From Pegea sp. RAD2-039 (taxonomy: Eukaryota > Chordata > Thaliacea > Salpida > Salpidae), in NCBI GenBank assembly GCA_034620365.1, contig JAQGEQ010000255.1:248001-312000 (forward strand): a DNA stretch of 64,000 nucleotides, in the 5' to 3' direction. Shown here in pieces: positions 12,269 through 23,631 of this stretch (positions within the stretch are counted from its first letter, which is position 1; every line of letters starts with the position of its first letter). The position numbers and the translations under genes are program-made. The notes under the pieces are model-generated. The model saw nothing but the letters and a program-made list of their open reading frames with translations. It did no database searches and was not told the DNA's origin.

Positions 12269-12840
12269 TTGAAACAAAATATCTGGTAACAGTTTAAGGC
12301 TGCTAGCAAATAAATACTGGGCATATTAAAAAGATAACAGTTCAATTCAAAGCTAAATAAATTTTATAAGAAATTCAAGATAATAACTCAAGATAATAAC
12401 AGGAACTGCTTGAACTGATAATTGTTATCATTAAAATCATCTAAAAAGCTAAAAATATAAAAGTGATATGCACAAAATAAAAAGTTAGGAAAATTAAATA
12501 AAAAATTAAAAGCAAATAACAACAAGTAAAACTGTTTTAACATCAACACTTTGAAAACAACTAGAGTTGGAATATTTAAAACCATTTTTATTCTGAACAA
12601 AAGTTTTGAATAATAAAACAAATTTTGAACAGTTTATTAAAGATTTAATTAATTTGTAAATGAATATCAATAAAAAAATAATCATTAATCTTAGTTTAAA
12701 TAATCACAAATTAAATTTATTGACAAAACATAACACCTCAATTAGCTAGCTTAGTTTATCAACATTAATCCTTATAAAGAAAGCTTTATTTATACAATAT
12801 ATAAATAAGCTTTGAATAAAATATTCAAAATAGTTATACA
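12269..12840 (+). repeat. Direct duplication, right copy (0.57 kb)
   Basis: Second copy of the block at 10982-11560 in the same orientation. The two copies differ by scattered substitutions and short indels, so the duplication is older than the 5.1 kb gene array further right. Confidence 0.85.
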
Positions 12841-13480
12841 TGATCACATATATTTACTTAGTTGCTTTTTATTTAACAGCTAAAACAGCTTTTATTTATA
12901 AAAAGTTACACTTAAATATTATCAAATCTGTTGTACTTAAAAGAAAAACTGTTTTTTATGATTTATTCATATATAAGAAATTGATATTACTGTCTCTCTC
13001 TTTGCTTTACTTTTTCTAAAATAATCAAATATAAATTTCATTTATTTTCAGAGAGTTTATATTAAATATTTATTTTTAATTTTTATCTGTAGATGATAAA
13101 AATCTAGTTATTTAACAAAATTGCTTATCATTCATTTCTAACAATTTATTTTGTTAACTAAAACATTGATATAAAATTGTTTAAAATATAAATTATTCTA
13201 TTCTACTCCAAGTAGTTTTAAAAATATATATTGTAAATAATTAACTTTCTATACCTTCATAATATACCTAAATATAACCAAATAACGATAAAGACAAATT
13301 AAAGGTTTGAAGATAACATAATAATTACAAATGTTTAGAAAACTAATAAACAAAAATTAAACAGATCTCCATTATGTTAATTAGTTACATTGTTATTTAA
13401 AAAAAACGAAATTGTTCAGTGATTTTCCTAACAACTTTACTCTTCTAAGTTTAATCTTTAATCCTACTAACTACCTGTAG
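12841..13480. other. AT-rich intergenic
   Basis: No ORF or repeat was recognised. Confidence 0.45.
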
Positions 13481-13485
13481 TTAGG

Positions 13486-13640
13486 AAAGATACTTACCGC
13501 GCTCGATAATAAATGTCACCTTTGACAAGAAGGTAAGTACTTATAATCACCTTGGTGAAGGTTATTTGTAAAATGTGATATATATTTCGTAAGGATAACA
13601 GAATTGAATTTTTTATTCGAAAAAATACAAATTAAAAGTC
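13486..13640 (+). ncRNA. Candidate spliced-leader-like or snRNA-like hairpin locus (weak)
   Basis: The octamer tacttacc (13491-13498) is perfectly complementary to ggtaagta (13532-13539), which itself looks like a consensus 5' splice site after cttttgacaagaa-type sequence. Spliced-leader RNAs have this layout: a short 5' exon that folds back on its own donor. A second small stem (tcac/gtga, 13547-13558) follows, and an Sm-site-like aattttttat lies at about 13605-13616. The 5' end also resembles the first bases of U1 snRNA (atacttacc), but the rest does not match U1. No conserved leader sequence could be tested, and a chance inverted repeat or transposon end is possible. Confidence 0.2.
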
Positions 13641-13694
13641 TAATGACTTTATAAAATAACTTTTCTTTCAACTCATCAATAATTTATCTATTTC

Positions 13695-14082
13695 AATAAA
13701 TGCGAAAGAGGGTGCCTGAAGAGAGCAACTCTCACTAACACACATTCTCAAAAAGATTACTTATTAAGTTAAAAATACCGAAAACAAAAGATGTAACACA
13801 TGGCATTTCGATAGCCCTCAAAGCATATAACAGTAAACAATTACATAGAATGTTAATAATATAAAAAAGGAAAAAAAAACACAGTTTAGAAATGACAATG
13901 TTGGCAATGTTATAACGGTTCAACTTCTGTTTCAACAACGCGAGTGATTCTGACATGACCATGTCTGATGGCAACTGGTTCCATGTACTATTTGTGTGGT
14001 ATGAGAAATATTTGCCCTGACCAATGTACCAGGCGATATGGGCTTATTAAGATGTAATGTGTGTCATCTGAGTTGATATAAC
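13695..14082 (-). mobile_element. LINE 3' end fragment with C-terminal ORF2 sequence
   Basis: Minus-strand fragment of the same LINE family as 3668-5019. Reading down from about 14010, one frame gives GKYFSYHTNSTWNQLPSD and then ESLALLKQKLNRYNIANI, which is the typical C-terminal end of CR1/Jockey-type ORF2 proteins (the WNQLPS motif). The 3' UTR then runs to the caataaatgcgaaag-type end at about 13695. It supplies the C-terminal part missing from the other copy and shows where that copy is deleted. 5'-truncated and inactive. Confidence 0.75.
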
Positions 14083-14395
14083 TTGAGGGAAGGAGTATTG
14101 GAAAAGAAAGCATCAAATTTAAGGTCAGCAACTAAGTCGTATTTAATTCATCGAATTTCCAAAGTATTTAAATTGAAAAAGCTAAAACGATTCTCTAACT
14201 ATCGTTTATATTATAATTGTTTCCAATTTCTTGAAATCAGAAACATAAAAGATTCGGTTTGTATTATTTTGTGCGATTATTTGCAACAACCACATGACTA
14301 GATCTGTTTTGGTATAAAACCTTATTTAAAAGTTAGAGACTAATTAGTCTTGATTAAAACTGCTTTCAAATATATATTAAAACAAACAAACAAAC

Positions 14396-14578
14396 TTTAA
14401 GTTCTTTCTCATCTGCTTGACCGACTCCAACTGCAAATGTTGTGATTCCAAGTGATTTAAGATAGTCAGATGTTGCAGGAAGGTCTTTACGATGATTTGA
14501 TCTTAAGATGACTTTATTTTAGGATAAGATTTTGTACAATTTTTTGCTTACTTTCCATCAGTCAGCAAAATGAGAATA
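14396..14578 (-). pseudogene. Inverted fragment of an integrin-alpha I-domain gene (exon 7 and the end of exon 6)
   Basis: On the minus strand, 14501-14396 is a 106-nt exon with intact splice sites encoding DLPATSDYLKSLGITTFAVGVG and flanking residues, closest to exon 7 of copy 2 (25661-25766). At 14578-14552 lies the end of exon 6 (ILLTDG, the third MIDAS Asp) with the usual final CA changed to AA before the donor. The intervening intron is also copy-2-like. The remaining exons are absent, so this is a non-functional, inverted partial duplicate at the left edge of the family. Confidence 0.85.
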
Positions 14579-15000
14579 TTATTATTAGAATATCACTTCT
14601 TTATTTATTTATTTTATTATTTAAGTTTATTTTTAAACAGGCTAATTAAACAATTAGTGAGTAATTTGAACTTTTATCTAAATGATTACCATTTAATTTT
14701 AATTACAATTGTTAAATAAGTTCAAAACAAGTTTTTTCAGTTAGTTTTGAAATTAATATGTTTCAATAAAACGTGATGCTACTAATTGACAAAACTGGTA
14801 AACAGTTTCCTGGTTTTGTGAAAGTTTTCTTTTGATTAAAGACGTGCCAAGATTTTGTATCTTTTTTTATTAAATGTTTCCAAATTTTTGTAACAATTAA
14901 TTTTGTTAGTAATTTTAATTTTTCAACTTTTACAAGATTTTGTTTTATTCTCAAAAAATAAATGAATAAAAATTATTAGAAGTAAACTAATTATGAGATT
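14579..15000 (-). repeat. Inverted partner of 22070-22560
   Basis: The block around 14700-15000 reads as the reverse complement of 22070-22560, with long matches such as the stretch containing aaactgtttaccagttttgt. The 22-kb copy carries about 250 bp of extra sequence, including a LINE 3' end, that is absent here. Together with the exon fragment next to it, this marks one inverted and rearranged duplicate of material from around copy 2. Confidence 0.75.
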
Positions 15001-15462
15001 GACTCAAAAATACTCATATCTAAAATAATCGAAAAAGTATTGATAAGATCGTTTACTTTGATTTATATTTTAATTAGTTGTTTTCAAAGTGGTTCTACAA
15101 TTAGTTTTTAAAATTGTAAAATAAAAAAATACTGAGTTTAAACAACAATAATTGAAAAACAACTTTGATAAGATATCTATAAATCGAATCTTAAGTAGAA
15201 AACGGAAATATGAAAACAAAATGGAACAATTATCAAAATTGTTATTGATAAAGTATCATCAAATATTTGGAAGTTAGAAAGAGTCTGATCCTGTGCTTGA
15301 AACTTCTGATAGACCTTTAATCAGAAGAGTGAGAGAAACGGTTGTGTCCACCAGATCATTTAAAGAGGTATGATTGGGACTAATTGTCGTTGATGGCCGC
15401 GAAACAACATACGGTTTCTTCTGCCCGGCCCAAATATTTGGTTGGGGAGAATGTGGTTAATA
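15001..15462. other. Intergenic, no gene seen
   Basis: Upstream of dispersed repeat copy B. The part from about 15290 is less AT-rich than its surroundings, as expected of inserted element sequence, but has no recognisable domain. Confidence 0.35.
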
Positions 15463-15605
15463 GTAAAGTATTTTGCCGCTGACGTAGTTGTGTTAACAGA
15501 GACGGTAATAAATTGTCTTGTAGGTATCGTGTATCGTTAGTATCGTTGTGTTAGTCGCCTTAATAATTTGAATAAATCTCTTTATAAAGAGTCATTGTCA
15601 TTACA
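15463..15605 (+). repeat. Dispersed repeat, copy B (unclassified)
   Basis: Same family and orientation as 838-1015. It keeps agtaaagtattttg, cgctgacgta, gtatcgttagtat and tttataaagagtcattgtcatta. It ends about 370 bp before the start codon of the first array gene. Confidence 0.5.
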
Positions 15606-15776
15606 ATTAGTGAACATAAATTTTTGAATTATAAATTCAAATATATAAATATTATCTTTAAAACATTCTCGGTGATTAAAATATTAATTCAATAATTAAT
15701 TAACATTTAAATCACGTTTTCAATTGTACTGAAAAATTGTTTCCAATTTTGAGAATTCTATTTCCAGGTCACAAAA

Positions 15777-15784
15777 TATATAAG
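15777..15784 (+). promoter_or_regulatory. TATA box of integrin-like copy 1
   Basis: The tatataag box lies 200 nt before the start codon, inside about 300 bp that copy 1 shares with copy 3 (box at 28449-28456). Its conservation between the two genes supports it as the core promoter. Confidence 0.4.
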
Positions 15785-15976
15785 CAACTTAATGAACAGA
15801 TACATTATTTAAAGCTGAGTTTGGAATTAGATAAAACATTAAATATAAAAAGTTTTAAGTATTCTAAGTTATTAGAAAATATTTCATATCTTTTTTATTT
15901 TTTCCTAAAATTTTTAGTTTCAAAAAACTTTCAATTTTATTCTGAAAATTATTCAGTTTTCTTAGAAGTTAATTCA

Positions 15977-18662
15977 ATGATGAATATAAGTCAATTATTT
16001 ATTATATTTTCTACAACAATTACTTTGGTTTATCCATTTAATTTGGATACTGAGCAAGGAGCACAAAAGTTTATACAGTCTCCTCTGCTTCATGAAAATG
16101 GAATAAGACTTTCAAATCAGTTCAAAACTTTTCCAAATGGAATTTCACCAACTTATTTTGGTTTTGACATAATTTTTGGAAATGGGTAAGTTGTTACAAT
16201 TATATATTTGCTTGATAAGTGCTAAAGATGATTGAAATTACAAATCTTTGTATTTTGATAGTAAGTTGATGATTGGTGCTCCAAAAACATTTGGTGAAGC
16301 TTCAGTTGGTTCAACTTCACGTATGGAAAAATTGAAATTGAAATTTTAATGAAGATATTATTTCTTTTGATTTCGTTTGAAGATTTTATCTTCCAAATTT
16401 TCATCACATAACATGCAATTATCGAATACAGATTAGATAAAACTTCAAAGATATCTTAAATACAACTTTTCTAAATTCTAGATACTGGACAACTATTTAT
16501 TTGCAAAGTCAATCAACTTTTCAATAAAATTTGGAAGTCTTTAAATATGTGCGAAGCTAAAATTTTTCAAAATAAAGAAATAACTAATTTTGGTTTGGAT
16601 CTAATAAAACCAAATAACAACCAAATCAAAGTACACAAATATTTGTCTAAATGTCATTAGAAAATAATCCAAGTTACTCATGACTACAAGCTAAAAACTT
16701 TTGTTTCTAACAAACTTAATCAACAGAATATTCTTTAATATTTAGATATTTTTTCAATAGCAAATTTTATTTTTGTTTTTTAAGGTACAATTTAGAAAAT
16801 AATCATCTAATTTTTTTCAAACATCTATTTATTCATCTTTAGATATGTTCTGTCACACAGCCAAAATATTGTGGTGAAAAATGGTTCCTACCAGGAAGTT
16901 GCTACAGTACTAGAGATGATAAAAATAATCAAAAACCTGATAAAGCAAAAACGTTCAGTCAGATATTTCTATAATTAGAAAAATTACTTCAATTTTACCA
17001 ATAATTGTTTGGCATCGTTTTAATAAAAAATTTTTTGTATTTTTAGAAGCCAACTTTTATATTTCGTTTAAAGTAATTTAGTTTCTAAAACTTATTTTTT
17101 TGTTCAAGTTGAATTATCGAAGTTATATTAGATATGTAACATGTTGTACTATATTATCATTTTTAAATAGCAATAAAAAATAGATTAAATTAAAAATTTA
17201 ATTAGGCTTTTTTCAAAAAAGCAAAAATTTTGCAAAAATTAATTGAATTTTTAACTTTCATTTTTTTTCAATTGATTTAATTTAGTAGAATGTCCGAAGA
17301 AAACTTTAGATGTCATCTTTTTATTGGATGGTTCAGGCTCTGTTAATGAAACCAATTTTCAACGAGTTAAAAGTTGGACAATAAGTTTGGCTTCTAAACT
17401 TGTGAAACAAAACAGAGAAACTCAAGTTGGAGTTATTCAATACTCAAAGTATGATCATCTAAAAACTGAAATTAGGCTTGCTGAAGTTACAAACCAGAAA
17501 AACTTTGATGTAAACTACTGTTTTCATTCTGTATTTTGAAATAAGAACAAAATTATTAAAAATCTAAATACAAAAATGATATAAAAAGAAACAAGTTAAA
17601 GTTTAGGTTTAAAGTAACATTTTGAAAATTCTATCTTCATATAAAAAGTATCTTGCTTACAGAGATCAGTTCAAAGAATAAAATATCAGAGAGGACGCTA
17701 TACTCAGACAGCTCAAGCAATGAATAATTCAGTTAGAGATTTTCAATCTTCTTACAGATACAATTCATCATCCACTAATAAAGTTCTTATTCTACTTACT
17801 GATGGACAGTAAGTATTAATACATTTATATCTACTTTTATCTTATTACCTTCTACTAAAACTAAATCATCTTAAGATCAAGTGATAGTTATAAGCTTCCT
17901 GGAGCATCTGCATTTGTCAAATCAATTGGAATCACAACATTTGCAGTTGGAGTCGGTAGTGCTAAAAAACGTGAACTTGAAGTTAGTTCAATAATTCATT
18001 TATATTTTTCCACATAAACCAACTTCATAAATACTTTTAACATTTATCAAATGATATTTCAATAAATGTTTAGAGTTTTAATACATTTGTAACTTCAACA
18101 AACATAAATCAATTTGATTTATCAACACAGATTATCACTAATGGAGACACAGATAGAATATTTTATGTCTCTGATTTCACTTCACTGGATGATATTGTCG
18201 ATAAACTTGAACAGAAGATAGATTTGTTAGTTCTTGAAGGTTAAAGTTTTTTTATTTAATTACTTTTGCAACTATTAAATGTTACTTAACTTAAAAGATT
18301 AAATTTTAAAACATTGTTTTCTTAATTGATTGTAATTTGATTTTACGACTTTTGTATTTGATTCTCTTTTCATGTAATGAGAATTATCAAACTTCAAAGA
18401 TTATATGATTTAATTTTCTGAAGTTCTTTTTACAGAATTTTCATCTTGAAAAAATATTCTCTTATATTTAATTCATAGCTTAATATGTTAAAATAATTTT
18501 CTTCTATAGTTGTTTGCAAATAAAGTGATATTTTCTATTCAAGTTTACTATTTTTCATCATTAGGAAAGAAAACAGAAAATTCTACAAAATCTTTTGTCT
18601 ATGAAAAGGAATTTGCTCAAAAAGGAATATCATCTACAACTTTAAAAGTATTTTTCATCTAG
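15977..18662 (+). pseudogene. Integrin-alpha I-domain gene, copy 1 (broken in exon 2)
   Basis: Exons by comparison with other copies: 15977-16185, 16262-(donor lost), 16482-16630, 16843-16957, 17289-17509, 17663-17808, 17876-17981, 18131-18239, 18565-18647, stop 18660-18662. Exon 2 no longer has the donor used in the other copies. Its frame instead runs through MEKLKLKF to a TAA at 16347-16349, leaving a 98-aa secreted stub (signal peptide plus blade 1). Exon 4 ends at an unusual donor (gtcaga). From exon 3 on the frame is intact: I domain with DGSGSV, TQTAQA and LLTDG, so the MIDAS residues are all present. The damage may therefore be recent, or an unseen alternative splice may rescue it. 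An in-frame upstream extension to 15737 is not used, because the conserved signal peptide starts at 15977. Confidence 0.7.
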
Positions 18663-18709
18663 TTTTAAAATATTGTGAATTATACTTTTGTTTATAAAAA
18701 GTTAATCTA

Positions 18710-18755
18710 AATAAATAGAACTTAGTTGTATATGTGTGCGTGTGTTTGTGTGTGA
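18710..18755 (+). promoter_or_regulatory. Poly(A) signal and GT-rich element after copy 1
   Basis: AATAAA at 18710-18715 lies 48 nt after the stop and is followed by a TG-rich run (about 18728-18755). Upstream hexamer plus downstream GU-rich element is the standard cleavage/polyadenylation layout, supporting a real gene end here. Confidence 0.5.
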
Positions 18756-20299
18756 GTTCTTCATCATCAATAAGAGAAGCTCATCAACAACAAAAGATCT
18801 TTTCAAAGATTTCAACTCAACCTGGAAATAGTAAGTTGAATAATTACCAAATCAGAATAAAATATCAATTAGTTAATTATTGAGGATGTTTAGAATTTTT
18901 CAACATTTTAAACCATTTTTCTACATTAACCTACTGGAATTATGATTATTTATTTTTTGATAAAAAGTAACACATGATATTTGGTTCTATTTGGTTTTTC
19001 AGGAATTCCGTTTGCTTGCCACCCAGATAACTTCAATTAACAGGCTTACATAACCACACTACATCATGAACAGTCACTATAAACCAAGAGAGGTAAAAGA
19101 GATAGTAGTTTAGGGTAGCAGTGGGGAACGATGAATAGGTCGTGGATATTATTAGAGGGTGAAAGCAAACGATAATATTATTAAAAGAAATTTCAAATTC
19201 AGTAAATCATCAAAAATTGGTATCGTTTCTAATATTTATTGATTTTCTTGGTAGCTCTTCAATAAACTTTTCAAATTGCTCTGATGTTGCTCCTCACTAC
19301 AACTTGAAATATCTTTACTTTCCCCTCTCTATTTTTAAATTTACGTCGCTTGGTACTGAGACGTCTATTAGTAAATACATTTAGTTGCATCTATCTTTTA
19401 TGACATTATTTAGTCTAATGACTGTAATTACTCCGGCTGTAGTGATGCTGAAGTCCCAGATTATGTGTAGTTCTTATTTTAGGTAGCTTCTTCAAGAATG
19501 CTTTCCACTTTCATTATCAGGAACATCTTCTGATTTACAAATGAGTAGTGAAGGTACTTAGCTACTTTGTTATTTTCATTTTAATTGTTATTATCTTCAC
19601 TTTACATTTTATCTACAGAGTTTAGTTGAAAAGATGAAACTCGACTTTATTGGTTTGAAGAGCCGATAGAAGAAATTTGACATTCAGACTTGCTTTCTGT
19701 GAGAGGTTTTTAACAGTATATAGTGTACTGAACTAATCCCACTTTCTAGATCTGATAGTGGCATTATCTAATGACTTAAGTGGGGTTATTGAGGCCCACA
19801 GCTGGAAGCTTTTTTTCTGGGTTTACTCCCATATCCTTTACTTTTGCCGAAGCAATTACTTAACTCTTAAAAAAGTGGAATTTTTATTTTATAGTTAGAA
19901 ATCTAGTTAATAAATTTCAGTAATTTCTATCTAAGTATTCTTGTTCGACAAATTTTGTAAGAAATATATATTTGTTATCATTTTTATTTTCTTTTATACT
20001 TTTACATTGTAATAAATCTTTCACTTATTAGCAGTTACTTAAAAACATAAAATTAAATTAACCTCTTAAAGCATTGTGAATTCTATTTTTTCGTTTTGAA
20101 TATTGAGATTTATAATACTTCAAAATTTCTAATAAAACGGAAAGATATTTAATTTATAATTTATATAAATTGATTACAATTGATTTCTGGTGGATAAAAA
20201 AATAGTTTCTGATATCAATAAATCAATAAATATAAATCGACTTAGAATAGTTTCTAGAAAAAAACCCAAAATAAGTTAAGAGAAGACAAGTACCACACA
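18756..20299. other. Intergenic between copies 1 and 2, left part
   Basis: No coding exon of the integrin family continues here, although a full-length integrin alpha would need about 15 more exons. The part from about 19010 to 19860 is less AT-rich and may be a decayed mobile element, but no motif was recognised. Confidence 0.4.
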
Positions 20300-20680
20300 G
20301 ATGAGGCAGAAAAAACCAGTAAGATAGGTTAGTAGTAGGCCTACTTCTGCCACGCTATAAGCCAGGACAGAAAGTATGGAGACCTAGTTATTCCCCTACA
20401 GTAGGACTCCTTTCTCCAGGCCAATAAGGTAAAGAAGGACTGATGCAGCTACGCCCAGCTGGCATTGCAAGAACGACATTAAGTACAATGACAACAAGGA
20501 TCCAATTTCGGCTTTAAATTTGGAGTTTTGTCTATATTGTTGTCGCTAATTAGACTACCAACGTCCTTCTATCCGGGTTCTTATGGAGTTTTCCTTATTG
20601 CAAGTATGCATGCACCTGGACTCGAACTCAGTATCTTCCACGTGTTTGGTGGACGTAATAACCGCTACACTACCCAAAAA
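20300..20680 (-). mobile_element. tRNA-Val-derived SINE, copy B (best preserved)
   Basis: On the minus strand the element opens at about 20680 with a tRNA head. The A-box region reads gtagtgtagcggttattacg, the anticodon stem tccac/gtgga encloses the loop caaacac (anticodon AAC, valine), and the B box is gagttcgagtcc. A body follows with acttgcaataaggaaaactc and ataagaaccc, then the 3' domain with ccagctgggcgtagctgcat. The head resembles tRNA-Val, which gives Pol III transcription. Three other copies are in the window. Exact 3' end is uncertain. Confidence 0.85.
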
Positions 20681-20689
20681 GAGATAGAT

Positions 20690-22069
20690 TAAAGTATATA
20701 AATGTTGTTGAAGATCTTAAACAACAGATGGCAAAACGCATCAAATCATAAATAACTTTTCTAATTAAAACTTTGTCAGAAAACTTTTAGTAATTTTGAT
20801 AACTTTTGATAACATTTTAATGTTAATTTGAATATCTAAACAAATACTTAATTGTAATTACTTTATAACTTATTATAACTTTACCATATTTTTCGTCTAT
20901 TTCATCTTTCCTTAATTCTATCTTTTATTGTAAACTTTAGGACTTCAAAAAAGATCCTAAGGGAAGGTTTTATTCCTGCATCCATAAAAGTTTAAAAGAT
21001 AGATGAGTTTTTAAAGATCAGTCCAACTTTTAAGTAAAAGATTAATACTTTTTAGTGAGTTTTTAGAAAGCAGCTACAAAATTTAAAGTAATTCTACAAA
21101 AGGCTGAAAAAAATCATTAAAATGAAACTTTTTTACCAAATAAGGAAAATGTTAACAGAATTAGAGAATTTCTTAAAACTTTTGTAAATTGATGATATCA
21201 CGACTGATTACAACGTCGTATTTGTGACTCAGTAAAAACGTAAAACGAGTTGTTTATAGAAGCAGGAAATGAATTGATTAGTGATTCATAGCTCCTGGTT
21301 CAGAACAAAAAGCAAAATCGATTTGAATGCTTTCAATAGTTTTTAATTTATGAAAATGTTTTTAAATTTTAAAATATTCTAAATTACAATAAAATGTTTA
21401 ACAAAATGTCTTCAAATGGCTTTGTGGGTATCTACTTTAATTCTTTAAAAAAAACAGAGGACCTTTGTTAAAAGAACAGATTAAGATAAAGAATTTAAAA
21501 GTAAACTAAAATTCAAAAAAGTTTGAATAAATTTAAATTGTTTAAAATTTACAAAAAGTGACTTTTTCCTGTAGAACATCTTGACATAATCCGCACAAAA
21601 TCACCAACTTTTATACAAAAATTGTTGTAGATATTTTTTCTGAAAATGATTCATTTCAAGTTTTTTAGTCATGTTCTACAAATCAGCTATAAAAAGACAA
21701 ACTTTAAACACTTTGTTTGTAAAAAAATGAGTTTCTTAAAACGAGACTCAGTCAATCAGGTTATAATCAGTCTCATTTTTGGTTTTATTCCTTTTCTCAG
21801 AAGTTAAAGAGATTAATTACCAGTCACCAGTTTGGTAGCTCAGGTTTATGCAGATACAGTTATCAATGGTGAATAAAAGAAGAGATTTTGTTTACATGTC
21901 TTTTGTAAAAGCTATTTGTGTAGCTTTTAAAAGAATAGACAAAGTTAAATTTATTAGATATAATAAATAGGTTTAGTTAAGCAAATTATAATTTTTATTT
22001 CTTATAATAAAACAAAGGGCAAAAAAAGATAGTTGAAATTATTATTAGGGATTATTGAATTAAATCAAT
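20690..22069. other. Intergenic, no gene seen
   Basis: AT-rich sequence right of the SINE. No exon, RNA gene or repeat was recognised. Confidence 0.4.
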
Positions 22070-22560
22070 TTCTTAATTAGTTTACTTCTAATAAATATTA
22101 TTCATTTACTTTTTGAGAATAAAACAAAATCTTGTAAAAGTTAAAAATAATAGTTAATAACTTATAAAAGTTAAGAAACTAGAAATATTATTCAATCTTT
22201 TTTAATATGAGAATTTGTGTTAGAGGGAGGTGCTCTCTTAAGGCACCCTCCTTCGCATTTATTGAAATAAATAAATATTTCATTTTTAAATATATATTTT
22301 TCGAAATTTTATGAACGGATTCTTTTCTTATTTTGGAATAAAAATTGTTATAAAAATTTAAATAATATTTTTGTATCATCATGAAATTGTTGAAACATTT
22401 AATAAAAAAAAGATACAAAATCTTGGCACATCTTTAATCAAAAGAAAACTTTCACAAAACCAGGAAACTGTTTACCAGTTTTGTCAATTAGTAGCATCAC
22501 GTTTTATTGAAACATATTAATTTCAAAACTAACTGAAAAAACTTCATTTGAACTTATTTA
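22070..22560 (+). repeat. Inverted partner of 14579-15000
   Basis: Matches the earlier block in reverse orientation at both ends, but is interrupted by about 250 bp (roughly 22150-22420) that includes a LINE 3' fragment. The interruption is most simply an insertion after the duplication, or a deletion from the other copy. Confidence 0.75.
22208..22278 (+). mobile_element. LINE 3' terminus fragment
   Basis: About 70 bp of the LINE family's 3' end in plus orientation: ggaggtgctctcttaaggca, then ccctccttcgcatttattg and an AATAAATAAAT tail. Very short 5'-truncated insertions of this kind are typical LINE products. Confidence 0.65.
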
Positions 22561-23631
22561 ACATTTGTTATCAAAATTAAATAATAATCATTTTAATTCA
22601 GTTTAAGTTAATCAATAATTGTTTAATTTGCTTGTTTAAGAACAAATTTAAAGAAATATTTAACAATAAAATAAAGAAAGAAAAATGTTCTATTGTAAAA
22701 GGACAAAATTAACAATCTATTTTAAGTTAGAATAAATTTGATTTATCAAATAGCAAACTTTATTCTTCTTTTGACCTTAACATGACTTGAGCAAAAATTT
22801 TAAAGATTCTTTGAAAAACTTGGTTTAAATTACTCATAACATTTTGCTGATCGAAAAGTTGAGAATAACTTAAAAATGATATTTGTTGAAATACCTAATT
22901 TAGGGAATAAAGCCGATCAAGTCATTGTTATCAGAAGAATCATTTATAAATCAATTTAAATTAAATTCGAAAGATTTAATCAAACATCAAATTTTAATAA
23001 AGTGATATATTTGTATAAAATTGTATTATTTATTTAAGATTGTATTATATTAAAAGGAAACAGTCAACAAAACTAAGAAGTTGATAACAATTTTGTGGAT
23101 TAATAGTATAAAGTTTTATTGAACCATTCTAATTACAAAACTGGGTTAATAAAAACTTAACAGTTAGCTCAACAAACTTCTTGATTATATCTTCAATAAC
23201 AACTAATTTATAAATGACGTTATTTGCAATTTATCTCGACATAATCGCGCAAAAAATTTTCTGCTTCCAAAGTGTTTATAGTTTAAGTAACTCAATATAT
23301 GTTCTTGGTTGAAACATTAAAAAGCAACTAAAACTGAAATTTTAAAAAATTTCATATTTAGTAAGTGAAGCTGGTTTAATTAACAAGTTGAGATGATATC
23401 AGAAACTTAGAAAGACAAATATTTTTTATCAAAAATCAGCTTATAGTTTTTCAAAATAGACAAAGTTAGTTCAATATTATCAAATATAATAACAACGTTT
23501 AGTTGAACTTATTTATATTTTTCATTTCTTATAATAAAATAAAAATTATATTTAGTAAAATTATTATTAAAAATTTAAGCAATTATTTTTGTAGAAAGAA
23601 ATAATTTCATAATTTTGTCAGTAATTATAAG
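22561..23631. other. Upstream region of copy 2
   Basis: AT-rich, without an ORF. A likely 3' splice acceptor (ttttgtcag) lies about 12 nt before the start codon of copy 2. Confidence 0.35.

Noticed and set aside
13491-13560. U1 snRNA gene
   Set aside because: Only the first nine bases (atacttacc) agree well with U1; the remaining stems and the Sm-site spacing do not.
15737-15976. In-frame N-terminal extension of copy 1
   Set aside because: The TATA box lies inside this stretch, the extension is not open in the other copies, and the conserved signal peptide begins at 15977.
20605-20680. Functional tRNA-Val gene
   Set aside because: The acceptor stem is not paired, position 33 of the loop is altered, and the head continues into a SINE body, so it is a tRNA-derived retroelement.
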